Below are positions 42,467 to 50,863 of a DNA stretch of 64,000 nucleotides, one piece after another. Source of the DNA: Candidatus Villigracilis vicinus (lineage in GTDB: Bacteria > Chloroflexota > Anaerolineae > Anaerolineales > Villigracilaceae); NCBI GenBank assembly GCA_016721315.1, contig JADKIL010000006.1, positions 124,001 through 188,000 of the forward strand, given 5' to 3'. Position 1 is the first letter of the stretch. The number at the start of each line of letters is the position of its first letter. Under the pieces are notes generated by a model. That model ran no database searches, was not told the DNA's origin, and saw only the letters and a program-made list of their open reading frames with translations. The position numbers and the translations under genes were made by a program.

Positions 42467-44851
42467 CTAATTCCTTAACGGCTTGCCCGTCTGCAAGATC
42501 GACCACATTCTGGCTTGGGTTTTTTCCTCACCACAAAGAGATAAAAATGCTTCTCTTTCCAAATCCAGAATATATTGCTCGCTCACCCAGGTCGGCTTGG
42601 TGATGTCGCCGCCCGCAATGATGTGTGCCAGTTTAGTAGCGATGTGCGAATCATATTCGGTGATGTAGTGACCTTCTTTGAACGCCCAGGCACCGATCTT
42701 CATCGCGCCAAACATGTCACGCCCTGCAGCATAGATGAGTTCGGGTGTGGGCGGTCTGTAACCTGCATTGACCATATGCAGCACTTCTTTTTTAGCTTCG
42801 GTGAGCAAATGGTCGCGGTTGGTCACAATACGGTCTTGCGGACCGAGGATACCCATTCCGCGCGCTTCTTCTGCAGAAGTGGCAACTTTCGCCTGACCAA
42901 TTTGCAGGAATGCTTTTTGAATAAACGGGAACGGCTCGGCATCAGGAACTTTCACCGCAGGATTAATGATGCGGCGCATGTATTCTTTTGTACCCGCGCC
43001 CGCAGGGATCACACCCGCGCCGAGTTCCACCAAACCGATATAGGTTTCAGAAGCCGCCACCACACGCGAGGCATGCATGGTCACTTCACAACCGCCGCCG
43101 AGTGCCAGTCCAGCAGGAGCGACAACCACGGGCTTGGGCGAGTAGCGCATGCGCATGTTCATATTTTGCAGGCGGCGAATGGCATCATCGAGTTGATCCC
43201 ACATGCCTTGCTGCGCCGCAACAACGACCATGAACAAGTTCGCGCCCGCGCTGAAGTTATCCGCTTCACTGCCGACAACCAGACCGTCGAAATCGGTTTC
43301 GAGTTTATCCAACGCCTCAGATGTGATGGCAAAAATATCATCATCGAGTGCGTTCATCTTGGTGTGGAATTCCACCAAGCCCACGCCGTCGCCAATGTCA
43401 AACAAGGTCGCACCCGCGTTCTTGCTCACTTCTTTCTTCGTGCCGCGCAAATCCTTCAGGAACACAAATCCTTCAGGCTGCTTGAACTTCACATACTTAC
43501 CCTTGGCAACGTCATACGCGCCAATCTTGTTCGTACCTTTATATTGATAGAAAGTCTCACAACCGTTCTTCAACATCTCGTCCACCCACTTGGCAGCGGG
43601 GTAACCTTCCGCCTTCATGCGTTTGACGGTTTCTTTCACGCCGAGCATATCCCAAATTTCAAACGCGCCCGCTTCGTGCATAAAGCCCCAGCGGATGGCA
43701 TCATCGATCGGCTTGGCAGTGTCTGCCACTTCAGGGATGATGGATGAGACGTATTGGAAACTTTGATATGTGAGCGCCTTGACGAGTTTGGCAGCCTTGT
43801 CGTCCGCTTCAAGCATGACCTTGAGCCTGTCACCCAACCCCTCGACATCTTTCGCCGCCTTGACCGAGTCGAAGCGCGGCTTGCCCGCAGGGACATGCTC
43901 CAGCGTGTTCAAGTCCAACGAATAGAACTGCTTCTTCCCCTCCGCATCACGGACTTCCTTATAGAAACCGACTTTGGTCTTGTTGCCGAGCCACTTGCGC
44001 TCCATCAACGTGTCCATCAGTTTCTGCGGCTTTTCAGCGGCAAGATATTTCTGCCCGAGTTTGTCATGCGGAATCAAGGGCGCAAGATTCTTGCCCACGT
44101 GATGCCACACGTCTACACCGACCAGATCTATCAGCCTGAACGTGGCTGTTTTCGGGCGACCCATCAAAGGTCCAGTAAGAGCGTCCACTTCATCCACGGT
44201 GTATTCGTTGTTGAGGATGAAGTCCATTGCGAACGCGCCCGTGCCAAACGCCACACGATTGCCGATGAAGTTGGGTGTGTCCTTGCACAACACAATGCCC
44301 TTGCCCAAACGATACTCGCCGAAGTGCGAAATGAACTCAACAACTTCTTTTGAGGTATCGGGCGTGGGGATGATTTCCAAAAGTTTCAAATAGCGCGGCG
44401 GGTTGAAAAAGTGTGTGCCAAGGAAATGCTTTTTGAATTCCTTCGAGCGACCCTCCGCAATCGAAGCGACAGGAATGCCCGAAGTGTTGGTCGAAACGAT
44501 GGCATTCGGCTTGCGGACTTCATCAATGCGCACCATCAAATCCTGCTTGATCTTCAGGTTCTCGATGATGGCTTCGCAGATCCAATCCGCTTCGGCAACG
44601 GCGTCAAAATCATCTTCGAGGTTGCCAAGCTTGACCAAAGTCTTCAACTCGTCGCCCATCAAATTGGCAGGGCGGGCTTTGATACAGCGATCCCAACCTT
44701 CTTTGACGATCTTATTTTTGTCGGGCGAATCTTTCGCAGCAATATCAAGCAAGGTCACAGGCACACCGATATTCGCCAAGTGCGCGGCGATCGCGGCGCC
44801 CATTGTTCCCGAGCCGATGACAACTGCTTTGTGGATGTTGTATGTCGTCAT
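42467..44851 (-). CDS. fadN: 3-hydroxyacyl-CoA dehydrogenase / enoyl-CoA hydratase (FadN type)
   Basis: 794 residues. The dehydrogenase comes first (NAD loop VIGSGTMGAAIAAHLAN at residue 10; HFFNPPRYLKLLEI motif about 145), then a C-terminal dehydrogenase half, and the crotonase domain last (about 490-700, ALGGGCEVTMHA). This order is that of B. subtilis FadN, reversed relative to FadB. Performs hydration and NAD-linked oxidation in beta-oxidation. ATG at 44851 follows GGAGAAA; the longer frame to 44920 runs through a palindrome and was rejected. Confidence 0.94.
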   Translation of the reverse strand: MTTYNIHKAVVIGSGTMGAAIAAHLANIGVPVTLLDIAAKDSPDKNKIVKEGWDRCIKARPANLMGDELKTLVKLGNLEDDFDAVAEADWICEAIIENLKIKQDLMVRIDEVRKPNAIVSTNTSGIPVASIAEGRSKEFKKHFLGTHFFNPPRYLKLLEIIPTPDTSKEVVEFISHFGEYRLGKGIVLCKDTPNFIGNRVAFGTGAFAMDFILNNEYTVDEVDALTGPLMGRPKTATFRLIDLVGVDVWHHVGKNLAPLIPHDKLGQKYLAAEKPQKLMDTLMERKWLGNKTKVGFYKEVRDAEGKKQFYSLDLNTLEHVPAGKPRFDSVKAAKDVEGLGDRLKVMLEADDKAAKLVKALTYQSFQYVSSIIPEVADTAKPIDDAIRWGFMHEAGAFEIWDMLGVKETVKRMKAEGYPAAKWVDEMLKNGCETFYQYKGTNKIGAYDVAKGKYVKFKQPEGFVFLKDLRGTKKEVSKNAGATLFDIGDGVGLVEFHTKMNALDDDIFAITSEALDKLETDFDGLVVGSEADNFSAGANLFMVVVAAQQGMWDQLDDAIRRLQNMNMRMRYSPKPVVVAPAGLALGGGCEVTMHASRVVAASETYIGLVELGAGVIPAGAGTKEYMRRIINPAVKVPDAEPFPFIQKAFLQIGQAKVATSAEEARGMGILGPQDRIVTNRDHLLTEAKKEVLHMVNAGYRPPTPELIYAAGRDMFGAMKIGAWAFKEGHYITEYDSHIATKLAHIIAGGDITKPTWVSEQYILDLEREAFLSLCGEEKTQARMWSILQTGKPLRN

Positions 44852-44874
44852 ATTTTCTCCTTTTGCGAGAAAAA

Positions 44875-44911
44875 CGATATTCGATACTCGAAGAACGAGT
44901 ATCGAATATCG
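44875..44911. repeat. Palindromic intergenic repeat (family B)
   Basis: CGATATTCGATACTCG / CGAGTATCGAATATCG, perfect 16-base arms, five-base loop, between fadN and the acyl-CoA dehydrogenase gene. It shares no sequence with families A or C. Confidence 0.8.
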
Positions 44912-44920
44912 AATTATCAA

Positions 44921-46180
44921 CTATCGTAATTCCGCACCGGTATAACCCAAAATCTGCCTTGCCACGACGAGGCGATTGATCTGACCGGTACCTTCATAAA
45001 TATCGGTGATCTTTGCATCGCGGAACCATTTCTCGAGCAGGAACTCGCGGCTATAGCCGATGGGTCCCAAAATTTCCACGGCTTTCTGCGTGACCTTGGT
45101 CGTGACATCACCCGCGCGGACCTTGCTCATGGATGATTCGAGCGCGTTGGATTTCTTATTATCAGCCATCCAAACGGCTTTCAAGGTCATCAACCACGCC
45201 GAGCGCAGTTGGATATCCATATCGATCACATCACGTTCGATGGAGGTCAGTTTATTGCGCGGCAAACCATATCGAATTTGGACACCGTTCTCGGCGAGTT
45301 TTTCCTTGAGGAATTCAAGCGCGGCTCTTGCCACACCCAAACCTGATGCAGCGACAAGAGGTCTGGTTGCGTCGAAGGTTGCCATTGCACCCTTGAAGCC
45401 GGTGTTGTTCTTCTCAACAGTTGGTTTGCCGAGCACATTCTCGAACGGAACGCGCACATCGACGAGGGAGATGGCAGCCGTGTCACTGGCTCGGATGCCA
45501 AGTTTGTGCTCTAACTTGCTGATTGTGACGCCCTTGGTGCCCGACTCAACCACAAAGGCACGCATGCCTGCACGCCCGGCAGTGGGATCAATGCTCGCCC
45601 AAACGACGATGAAGCCCTTGCCAAGTTTTTCATATTCAGTGAAGGATTTATCACCGCCGGTGACAAAGATCTTTTCGCCGTTAATGACCCATTCATTGGT
45701 CTTTTCATCCAACACGGCACGCGAACGAATGGCGGAAGTATCAGAACCTGCGCCGGGTTCGGTCATGCACATGGCGGCGTAGGTGGGCTTGTCGCTGTTG
45801 AAGCGTTCGAGGAATTTGGCTTTCTGTTCGGGGGTGCCAGCCGCTTGCACAGCTGCGGCACCAAGTCCGCCGCCGGGAGTGATGAGGTAATAGCCGACGT
45901 CACCCCAAGCCAGCATTTCGATCTGCGCGGCAAGTTTCTGATATCCGATCGGAGGGCGTTTCTCATCGCCTTCCTTGGGCTTGGGTTCGGTAACGGTCAA
46001 GCCGCCACCGCCGCCCATCGAGCGCATGGCAGTATGCATGAATTCAACATAATCCCATGGGATGGCATGTTCGTTCTCGTCCATTTCGCGTGAGGTGGTG
46101 CGCATCATATTTTCAGCAACCGTCTTCAGCATGGCTTGCATCTGAGCGATCGGTTTGGGGGTTTCGAAATCAATGGTCAT
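44921..46180 (-). CDS. Acyl-CoA dehydrogenase
   Basis: 419 residues of the acyl-CoA dehydrogenase family: MCMTEPGAGSDTSAIRS (FAD/substrate loop about 140), KIFVTGG, and the C-terminal EILGPIGYSREFLLEKWFRDAKI plus IYEGTGQI with the conserved Glu expected of the catalytic base. Catalyses the first, FAD-dependent step of beta-oxidation and passes electrons to ETF. The start is ATG 46180 behind GGAGAAC. Second dehydrogenase of the operon. Confidence 0.93.
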   Translation of the reverse strand: MTIDFETPKPIAQMQAMLKTVAENMMRTTSREMDENEHAIPWDYVEFMHTAMRSMGGGGGLTVTEPKPKEGDEKRPPIGYQKLAAQIEMLAWGDVGYYLITPGGGLGAAAVQAAGTPEQKAKFLERFNSDKPTYAAMCMTEPGAGSDTSAIRSRAVLDEKTNEWVINGEKIFVTGGDKSFTEYEKLGKGFIVVWASIDPTAGRAGMRAFVVESGTKGVTISKLEHKLGIRASDTAAISLVDVRVPFENVLGKPTVEKNNTGFKGAMATFDATRPLVAASGLGVARAALEFLKEKLAENGVQIRYGLPRNKLTSIERDVIDMDIQLRSAWLMTLKAVWMADNKKSNALESSMSKVRAGDVTTKVTQKAVEILGPIGYSREFLLEKWFRDAKITDIYEGTGQINRLVVARQILGYTGAELR

Positions 46181-46200
46181 GATTTGTTCTCCTAGTATTC

Positions 46201-46295
46201 GTCATTGCGAGGGCGCTCTTGCTCTTCGCCCGAAGCAATCTCGTTGTTGGAACATGAGATTGCTTCGTCGGGAAGAACGCCCTCCTCGCAATGAC
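46201..46295. repeat. Long imperfect inverted repeat (family C, REP/MITE-like)
   Basis: Arms of about 40 bases, GTCATTGCGAGGGCG ... GAAGCAATCTC (46201-46242) and GAGATTGCTTC ... CTCGCAATGAC (46256-46295), 13-base loop. This 'GTCATTGCGAGG ... GAAGCAATCT' form is seen as scattered palindromic elements in many bacterial genomes, and here it fills the gap between the two acyl-CoA dehydrogenase genes. Confidence 0.85.
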
Positions 46296-46299
46296 GGAA

Positions 46300-47388
46300 T
46301 TAGATAATCACCAATCCCAACAGCGACGCAAATCCGCGCCCATTGCGCATGAGCAATTCGACCGGGTTCTCGCGGATGTAGCCATGACCACCGTAGATCT
46401 GCACGCCACGGTCAGTGACCATCATCGCCATGTCGGCAGCACCAGTCTGCGCAAGGTATGCCGCTACACAAGAATCTTCCTTGTTGTTATCGAGCTTCCA
46501 AGCGGCTTCCCAAGTGAGCAAACGCATGGCTTCCATTTCAGTCACCATCTCAGCGAGGAAGAAGGCAATGGCTTGCTTCTGGGCGATCTTCACGCCGAAG
46601 GCATCGCGCTCTTTGGCGTAATTCTTTGCATACTCAAAAGAGGACTTGGCAACACCCAAAGCAGCTGCAGCGGAGGCAACTCTCATCGCAGACAGGATCA
46701 GTTCAAAGTCATGACCGGAAGCGCCACCGAGTCGGCTGGCGGAAACATTCTCGAGTTTGACTCTGTACATGGGCAGGGCGTTGAGTCCCATCAGTTTTTC
46801 GCGTTCAGCAGAGATGGATAACCCTGCGCTTCCCTTCTTGACGATGAAACCTTGAGTGACCCCATTGAGATTCGCGTACACGATGAGCGCTTCGGCGTCC
46901 TTCGCAAACGGAACGAAAATTTTCTCGCCATTGAGCACATAGGCATTGCCTTCAGCTTTGGCAGTGGTCTTGAGGGCGTTGGGGTCGAAGTCGAAACTCA
47001 TTTCCATGAGCGCGGCAGTGTACGGAGCCCAATCGCCGCCGACGATCTTGGGGAGATATTCCTGTTTCTGTTCTTCGTTGCCGCCGAGCAGAATCGGCGT
47101 AGCGAAAAGCGACGGGGTCAGAACAGCCAGCGTACCGGCGAGATCGCCGAATGCCATCTCTTCGAGAGCCAGCACGCCAGTGACGGCGCTGCGCTCACCG
47201 AAACCGCCATACGCCTCAGGCGTGGAGGCTTGCAAAAAGCCGAGCTCCCAGCCTTTACTGACGAGTTTCTTCGGCAGTTCGTGACTTTCCTCGGCATCAT
47301 GCGCAGCGGGACGCAAGTCATTGGCTGCATACTTCCCCACCGCATCGATCAACATCTGTTGCTCTTCATTGGGTTCGAACGAATACAT
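46300..47388 (-). CDS. Acyl-CoA dehydrogenase, second
   Basis: 362 residues, an acyl-CoA dehydrogenase with the usual N-terminal helical domain, a middle beta-domain (KIFVPFAKDAEALIVYANL) and a C-terminal end IYGGHGYIRENPVE. In the common short-chain enzymes the substrate loop reads TEP-x-AGSD; here that region is TAALMEMSFDFDPNA, so the loop is altered and the two dehydrogenases probably differ in substrate or work as a pair. First structural gene after TetR. Confidence 0.9.
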   Translation of the reverse strand: MYSFEPNEEQQMLIDAVGKYAANDLRPAAHDAEESHELPKKLVSKGWELGFLQASTPEAYGGFGERSAVTGVLALEEMAFGDLAGTLAVLTPSLFATPILLGGNEEQKQEYLPKIVGGDWAPYTAALMEMSFDFDPNALKTTAKAEGNAYVLNGEKIFVPFAKDAEALIVYANLNGVTQGFIVKKGSAGLSISAEREKLMGLNALPMYRVKLENVSASRLGGASGHDFELILSAMRVASAAAALGVAKSSFEYAKNYAKERDAFGVKIAQKQAIAFFLAEMVTEMEAMRLLTWEAAWKLDNNKEDSCVAAYLAQTGAADMAMMVTDRGVQIYGGHGYIRENPVELLMRNGRGFASLLGLVII

Positions 47389-47441
47389 GTGTCTTCTCTC
47401 CTTTGTTAGACGATAGACCAGTGACCGTGAACGGTCGGCGT

Positions 47442-48002
47442 TTACTTCAACATACCTTTCAATACAAAATCAGAATAATCATCGGCGATCTGCTCGATGG
47501 ATTTTCCGCCATCGGGGTGATACCAGGTGAGGGTCCAATTCATCACACCCATTAATGCACGAACAGCCAACCCGGTATCTTTTAGGTCAAAAACCTTTGT
47601 CTTCACCCCTTCATTAAGAACATCCCGCCAGAGCGCCTCGAACGTATCGCGTTGAGGGACATGGCGGGCATGGGACTTTTTATCGAGGGAGCGGTGCTCG
47701 AATAGCAGAACAGCGGTCAGGTCGGCATTTTCGGCAAGGGCAGATAAATATCCGCGGATCATGAGCTTGAGTTTTTGATCGGCGGGCAGGCTTTGCTCGG
47801 TAATGGAGGCAATATGGTCTGTTAACATCACCAAAGCGCGATCAAGCAGAGCAAGCAGCAATTCCTGCTTGGAGGTGACGTGATGGTACAGGCTTGCCTT
47901 TTGGACATCCAATGTGGCGGCAATATCAGACATGGATGCGCCATGAAAGCCCTTCTGGCGAAATACCTGTGCGGCAGCATCGAGAATATCGTCTCTAGTC
48001 AC
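47442..48002 (-). CDS. TetR family transcriptional regulator of the fatty-acid operon
   Basis: 186 residues. N-terminal helix-turn-helix SDIAATLDVQKASLYHHVTSK, then a helical ligand-binding domain. Starts with GTG at 48002 behind AAGGAG. It stands 53 bases before the acyl-CoA dehydrogenase on the same strand and has a perfect palindrome 14 bases upstream, so it most likely represses itself and the beta-oxidation genes and is released by acyl-CoA. Equivalent to FadR of Bacillus by position; the gene name is not asserted. Confidence 0.92.
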   Translation of the reverse strand: MTRDDILDAAAQVFRQKGFHGASMSDIAATLDVQKASLYHHVTSKQELLLALLDRALVMLTDHIASITEQSLPADQKLKLMIRGYLSALAENADLTAVLLFEHRSLDKKSHARHVPQRDTFEALWRDVLNEGVKTKVFDLKDTGLAVRALMGVMNWTLTWYHPDGGKSIEQIADDYSDFVLKGMLK

Positions 48003-48015
48003 GAACGTCTCCTTC

Positions 48016-48031
48016 CCTACCGAACGGTAGG
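48016..48031. promoter_or_regulatory. Candidate TetR operator
   Basis: CCTACCGAACGGTAGG, a perfect 7+7 palindrome with a two-base centre, 13 bases upstream of the regulator's GTG. Size and symmetry fit a TetR-family site. Confidence 0.65.
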
Positions 48032-48157
48032 TAGGCAGAGTTTACTACTGTCATCAAGCAGAGTCAAGGGATTTCACCCGCCTCAACACAAATTTATTGG
48101 GGTGTAAAAAATACGGCGGTAGAATTGTCTGGGTTCATAACCTACAGGAGAATGAAG

Positions 48158-49126
48158 ATGAAATATTTTGTGACAGGCACAACCGGTTTTGTCGGCGGCG
48201 TATTGGCAAAGAAACTTCGTGAAGCCGGGCATGATGTCAACGCCTCCGTCCGCTCGCCGGAGAAGGCGAAGGAATTACAAGCTCTCGGCGTGAAATTGTT
48301 CAAAGGCGATGTGACCGACAAAGAGTCGATGCGTGAGGCAATGACCGGCGTGGACGGGGTCTATCATGTGGCGGGCTGGTACAAAGTCGGCGTAAAAGAT
48401 AAGAGCGGCGGAGTACAGGTCAATATCAACGGCACACGCAATGTATTGGAATTGATGCAGGAATTGAAGATTCCCAAAGGCGTGTACACCAGCACGCTGG
48501 CGATTAACTCAAACACCAAAGGCAAACTGGTGGATGAAACCTATCACTTCACAGGTGAACACATCAGTGAATACGACCGTACCAAAGCGGAAGCCCATAA
48601 ACTCGCAGATGAATTCATCGCGAAGGGATTGCCGCTGGTCATCGTCCAACCGGGGCTGATTTACGGACCCGGCGATACGTCATCGGTTCGCGCCTCGCTG
48701 CTTAATCTCCTCAAGGGTCAACTGCCCATGCTGCCCCGCCAAACCGCGATGAGTTGGGCGCATGTGGACGATATTGTCCACGGGCATATTCTGGCGATGG
48801 AAAAAGGCAAGATTGGCGAAAGCTATATTATTTGCGGTGAAAAATATGAGCTTTATGAAGCCTTCAAACTCGCCGCACAGACGGCGGGAGTCCGCGCGCC
48901 GATGGCGGCTGCCCCCGGCATGATGAAAGCCATGTCGGTATTGGTCAAGCCGTTCGATGCCTTCATGCCCGAGTCGTACACATCGGAAGGGCTGCGCATC
49001 ATCTCCGGTGTGACATATATCGGTGATAACAGCAAGGCAAAACGAGAACTTGGTTATGATCCGCGCCCGGTGAGCGAGGGCTGGGTAGAAACGGTCAAAC
49101 TTGAGATGAAATTGCAGGGTAAGTAA
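48158..49126 (+). CDS. NAD(P)-dependent epimerase/dehydratase (extended SDR)
   Basis: 322 residues. Rossmann motif VTGTTGFVGG at the N-terminus, YHVAG at the end of beta-4, and catalytic EYDRTKAEAHK (Y-x3-K, about residue 142). It resembles dihydroflavonol-4-reductase-like SDRs; the substrate is unknown. ATG 48158 lies seven bases after AGGAG (the ATG at 48152 is too close). A TAGAAT at 48120-48125 is the likely -10. Divergent from TetR, so the regulator may also affect it. Confidence 0.88.
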   Translation: MKYFVTGTTGFVGGVLAKKLREAGHDVNASVRSPEKAKELQALGVKLFKGDVTDKESMREAMTGVDGVYHVAGWYKVGVKDKSGGVQVNINGTRNVLELMQELKIPKGVYTSTLAINSNTKGKLVDETYHFTGEHISEYDRTKAEAHKLADEFIAKGLPLVIVQPGLIYGPGDTSSVRASLLNLLKGQLPMLPRQTAMSWAHVDDIVHGHILAMEKGKIGESYIICGEKYELYEAFKLAAQTAGVRAPMAAAPGMMKAMSVLVKPFDAFMPESYTSEGLRIISGVTYIGDNSKAKRELGYDPRPVSEGWVETVKLEMKLQGK

Positions 49127-49138
49127 TCGCGAAAGAAA

Positions 49139-49205
49139 AGGCGGATGGACGGAAGCAGGCAGCCCTTAAGGGGGAAGCGCCTGTTTCCGCATCCGGCTTT
49201 TTTCT
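49139..49205 (+). terminator. Long hairpin terminator
   Basis: GCGGATG..CGGAA.CAGGC / GCCTG.TTCCG.ATCCGGC with a TTTTTT tail, about 13 bases after the SDR stop. Confidence 0.82.
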
Positions 49206-49220
49206 GCCTCGCTTATCTGC

Positions 49221-49226
49221 TATAAT
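49221..49226 (+). promoter_or_regulatory. -10 box (leaderless) of the 49233 gene
   Basis: TATAAT in CTGCTATAATTAATTC, six bases before the ATG at 49233; no Shine-Dalgarno sequence. Confidence 0.6.
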
Positions 49227-49232
49227 TAATTC

Positions 49233-49700
49233 ATGGCACTACCCAACCCCACCGAATCCGTCCCACAAGCTCCCCCTCCGTTAACGCCTGAACAATTGGC
49301 TGAACTGCGTGAAAAAGAACGCCAGCAAAAACAAATGATGGCTGGCGTCATTGCCATTGTTGTCGTGCTGGTTGCCCTGCTCGGCGTAGCGATCTATTTC
49401 CTGCTTCAGCCCGCCACCCCCACGGACAAGATCCGCGATGTTTTCATTATTGTCGTGGCGCTTGAAACACTGGTGATCGGCGTGGCATTGATCGTGCTGG
49501 TCATTCAATTGGCAAGCCTGATCAACCTGCTCCAAAATGAGGTCCGCCCGATCTTACAGGCGACCAGCGAAACCGTGAACACCCTGCGAGGGACCGCCGA
49601 GTTTCTGGGTGAAAACGTGGTGGAGCCCGTCATCAAACTCAACGGCTATCTGGCTGGGTTGAAACGCATGATGGAAATGCTGGGCATCAAACCCAAGTAA
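49233..49700 (+). CDS. Two-helix membrane protein (DUF948-like)
   Basis: 155 residues. A Pro-rich cytoplasmic N-terminus with a charged helix (ELREKERQQKQ), membrane helices at about 38-60 and 72-98, then an amphipathic C-terminal helix region (INLLQNEVRPILQATSETVNT) like that of DUF948 proteins. It is followed by a YtxH protein, and the pairing of DUF948 and YtxH genes is common in Gram-positive bacteria, where both are linked to stress. Confidence 0.72.
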   Translation: MALPNPTESVPQAPPPLTPEQLAELREKERQQKQMMAGVIAIVVVLVALLGVAIYFLLQPATPTDKIRDVFIIVVALETLVIGVALIVLVIQLASLINLLQNEVRPILQATSETVNTLRGTAEFLGENVVEPVIKLNGYLAGLKRMMEMLGIKPK

Positions 49701-49792
49701 AGACCGCGAAATTCAGCCGCGAGTGCTATGTTAGAATTAGCGGCATCAAACCTGAACAAAATAACATCAACTGACTAAAAAGGAGAAATACC

Positions 49793-50140
49793 ATGTCTGA
49801 CCGTGATGAATTTGGAGCCTTTCTTGTAGGATTTGTCGTCGGTGGGTTGACTGGCGCCGTGGTGGCGCTGCTCTTTGCCCCGCAATCAGGCGAAGAAACC
49901 CGCGCCCTGATCAAAGACAAGTCGATCGAACTGCGTGACAAAGCCCAGATCAGTGCAGAAGAAGCCTATGCCCGTGCCGAATCTGCTGCCAAAGAAGCCC
50001 GCGCTCGCGCTGAAGAACTTGCTCACGAAGCCCGCGCCCGCGCTGAACAGCTTGCCGCTGAAGTAAAAGAACGCGGTAAGGGCGCCATCGAAGCTGTACG
50101 CAAGCCGAAAAAAGACGGCAGCGAAGCCACACCCGCGTAA
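49793..50140 (+). CDS. YtxH domain stress-type protein
   Basis: 115 residues. The start DEFGAFLVGFVVGGLTGAVVALLFAPQSGEETR is the YtxH pattern (a Gly-rich membrane helix then PxSGxETR), followed by a highly charged Ala-rich helix of seven-residue repeats (ARAESAAKEARARAEELA) that should be a coiled coil. Behind AAGGAG. Function of the family is unclear, and it is often general-stress induced. Ends at a strong hairpin. Confidence 0.85.
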   Translation: MSDRDEFGAFLVGFVVGGLTGAVVALLFAPQSGEETRALIKDKSIELRDKAQISAEEAYARAESAAKEARARAEELAHEARARAEQLAAEVKERGKGAIEAVRKPKKDGSEATPA

Positions 50141-50155
50141 CCTCTTTAAAACCGT

Positions 50156-50190
50156 AACGAGGGTTTGACACATGTCAAACCCTCGTTTTG
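50156..50190 (+). terminator. Rho-independent terminator
   Basis: AACGAGGGTTTGACA / TGTCAAACCCTCGTT, perfect 15-base arms, two-base loop, TTTTGTTT tail. An in-frame ATG at 50172 inside it cannot be the next gene's start. Confidence 0.92.
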
Positions 50191-50198
50191 TTTACATC

Positions 50199-50828
50199 AT
50201 GCGCAGTTTCATGCGGCACTTTTTTCAACTGCTCTACCATCCCTTTGCTTTCACTTACGATCTGGTGGCATGGGTCGTTTCTTTTGGTAAATGGAACGAC
50301 TGGGTCTTGAGCATTTTCCCCTTCATCGAGGGGACTCGCATTCTCGAAGTGGGTCACGGTCCCGGACACTTGCAGCGCTTCCTGCGTGACCGTGGGCTGG
50401 CCCCAGCTGCGATCGATGAATCTTCGCAGATGGGGCGCCTTACCAGCCTCCGCCTCGGCACGAATCACAAACTGGCGCGGGCGCTCGCCCAATCCCTGCC
50501 TTATGCAACAAACTCTTTTGATACGGTCGTATCCACCTTCCCCAGCGAATACATCTTCGACCCGCGCACACTTGCCGAAATCAGACGCGTCCTCACGAAT
50601 GACGGCAAACTGGTGGTGCTGCCCGCAACATTCCCTTCAAACTCCTTTCTCAAATGGCTGTACAAGGTCACAGGCGAAAGCCCGCAGGCAATAGACTCTT
50701 TATTGGTGCAGCGTTTTGCCAAACCTTTTGAACAGGCTGGGTTTAACACCGAAGTCAGGATCCAAGACCAGCAAAAAGGGGCAGTCTTGATCGTGATCTT
50801 GGCCAAGAAAGAAACACGATCATTTTAG
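50199..50828 (+). CDS. SAM-dependent methyltransferase
   Basis: 209 residues. N-terminal hydrophobic, helical stretch (MRHFFQLLYHPFAFTYDLV), then SAM motif I ILEVGHGPGHLQRFL at about residue 42 and motif post-I IDESSQMG, followed by motif IV-like SFDTVVSTFPSEYI. The start at 50199 is the first ATG after the terminator; the 50211 ATG is an alternative. Not assigned to a pathway; a ubiquinone/menaquinone or lipid methyltransferase is possible. Confidence 0.83.
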   Translation: MRSFMRHFFQLLYHPFAFTYDLVAWVVSFGKWNDWVLSIFPFIEGTRILEVGHGPGHLQRFLRDRGLAPAAIDESSQMGRLTSLRLGTNHKLARALAQSLPYATNSFDTVVSTFPSEYIFDPRTLAEIRRVLTNDGKLVVLPATFPSNSFLKWLYKVTGESPQAIDSLLVQRFAKPFEQAGFNTEVRIQDQQKGAVLIVILAKKETRSF

Positions 50829-50863
50829 GCAAACTAAAACTTTAGAAATATAAGGAACCTATC

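Noticed and set aside
42575..43747. 390-residue open frame on the plus strand
   Set aside because: It is entirely antisense to fadN, has no start signal, and reads as low-complexity His/Arg-rich text typical of a shadow frame.
50172..50198. ATG at 50172 as start of the second methyltransferase
   Set aside because: It lies within the terminator hairpin of the YtxH gene; the next ATG at 50199 is a better start.
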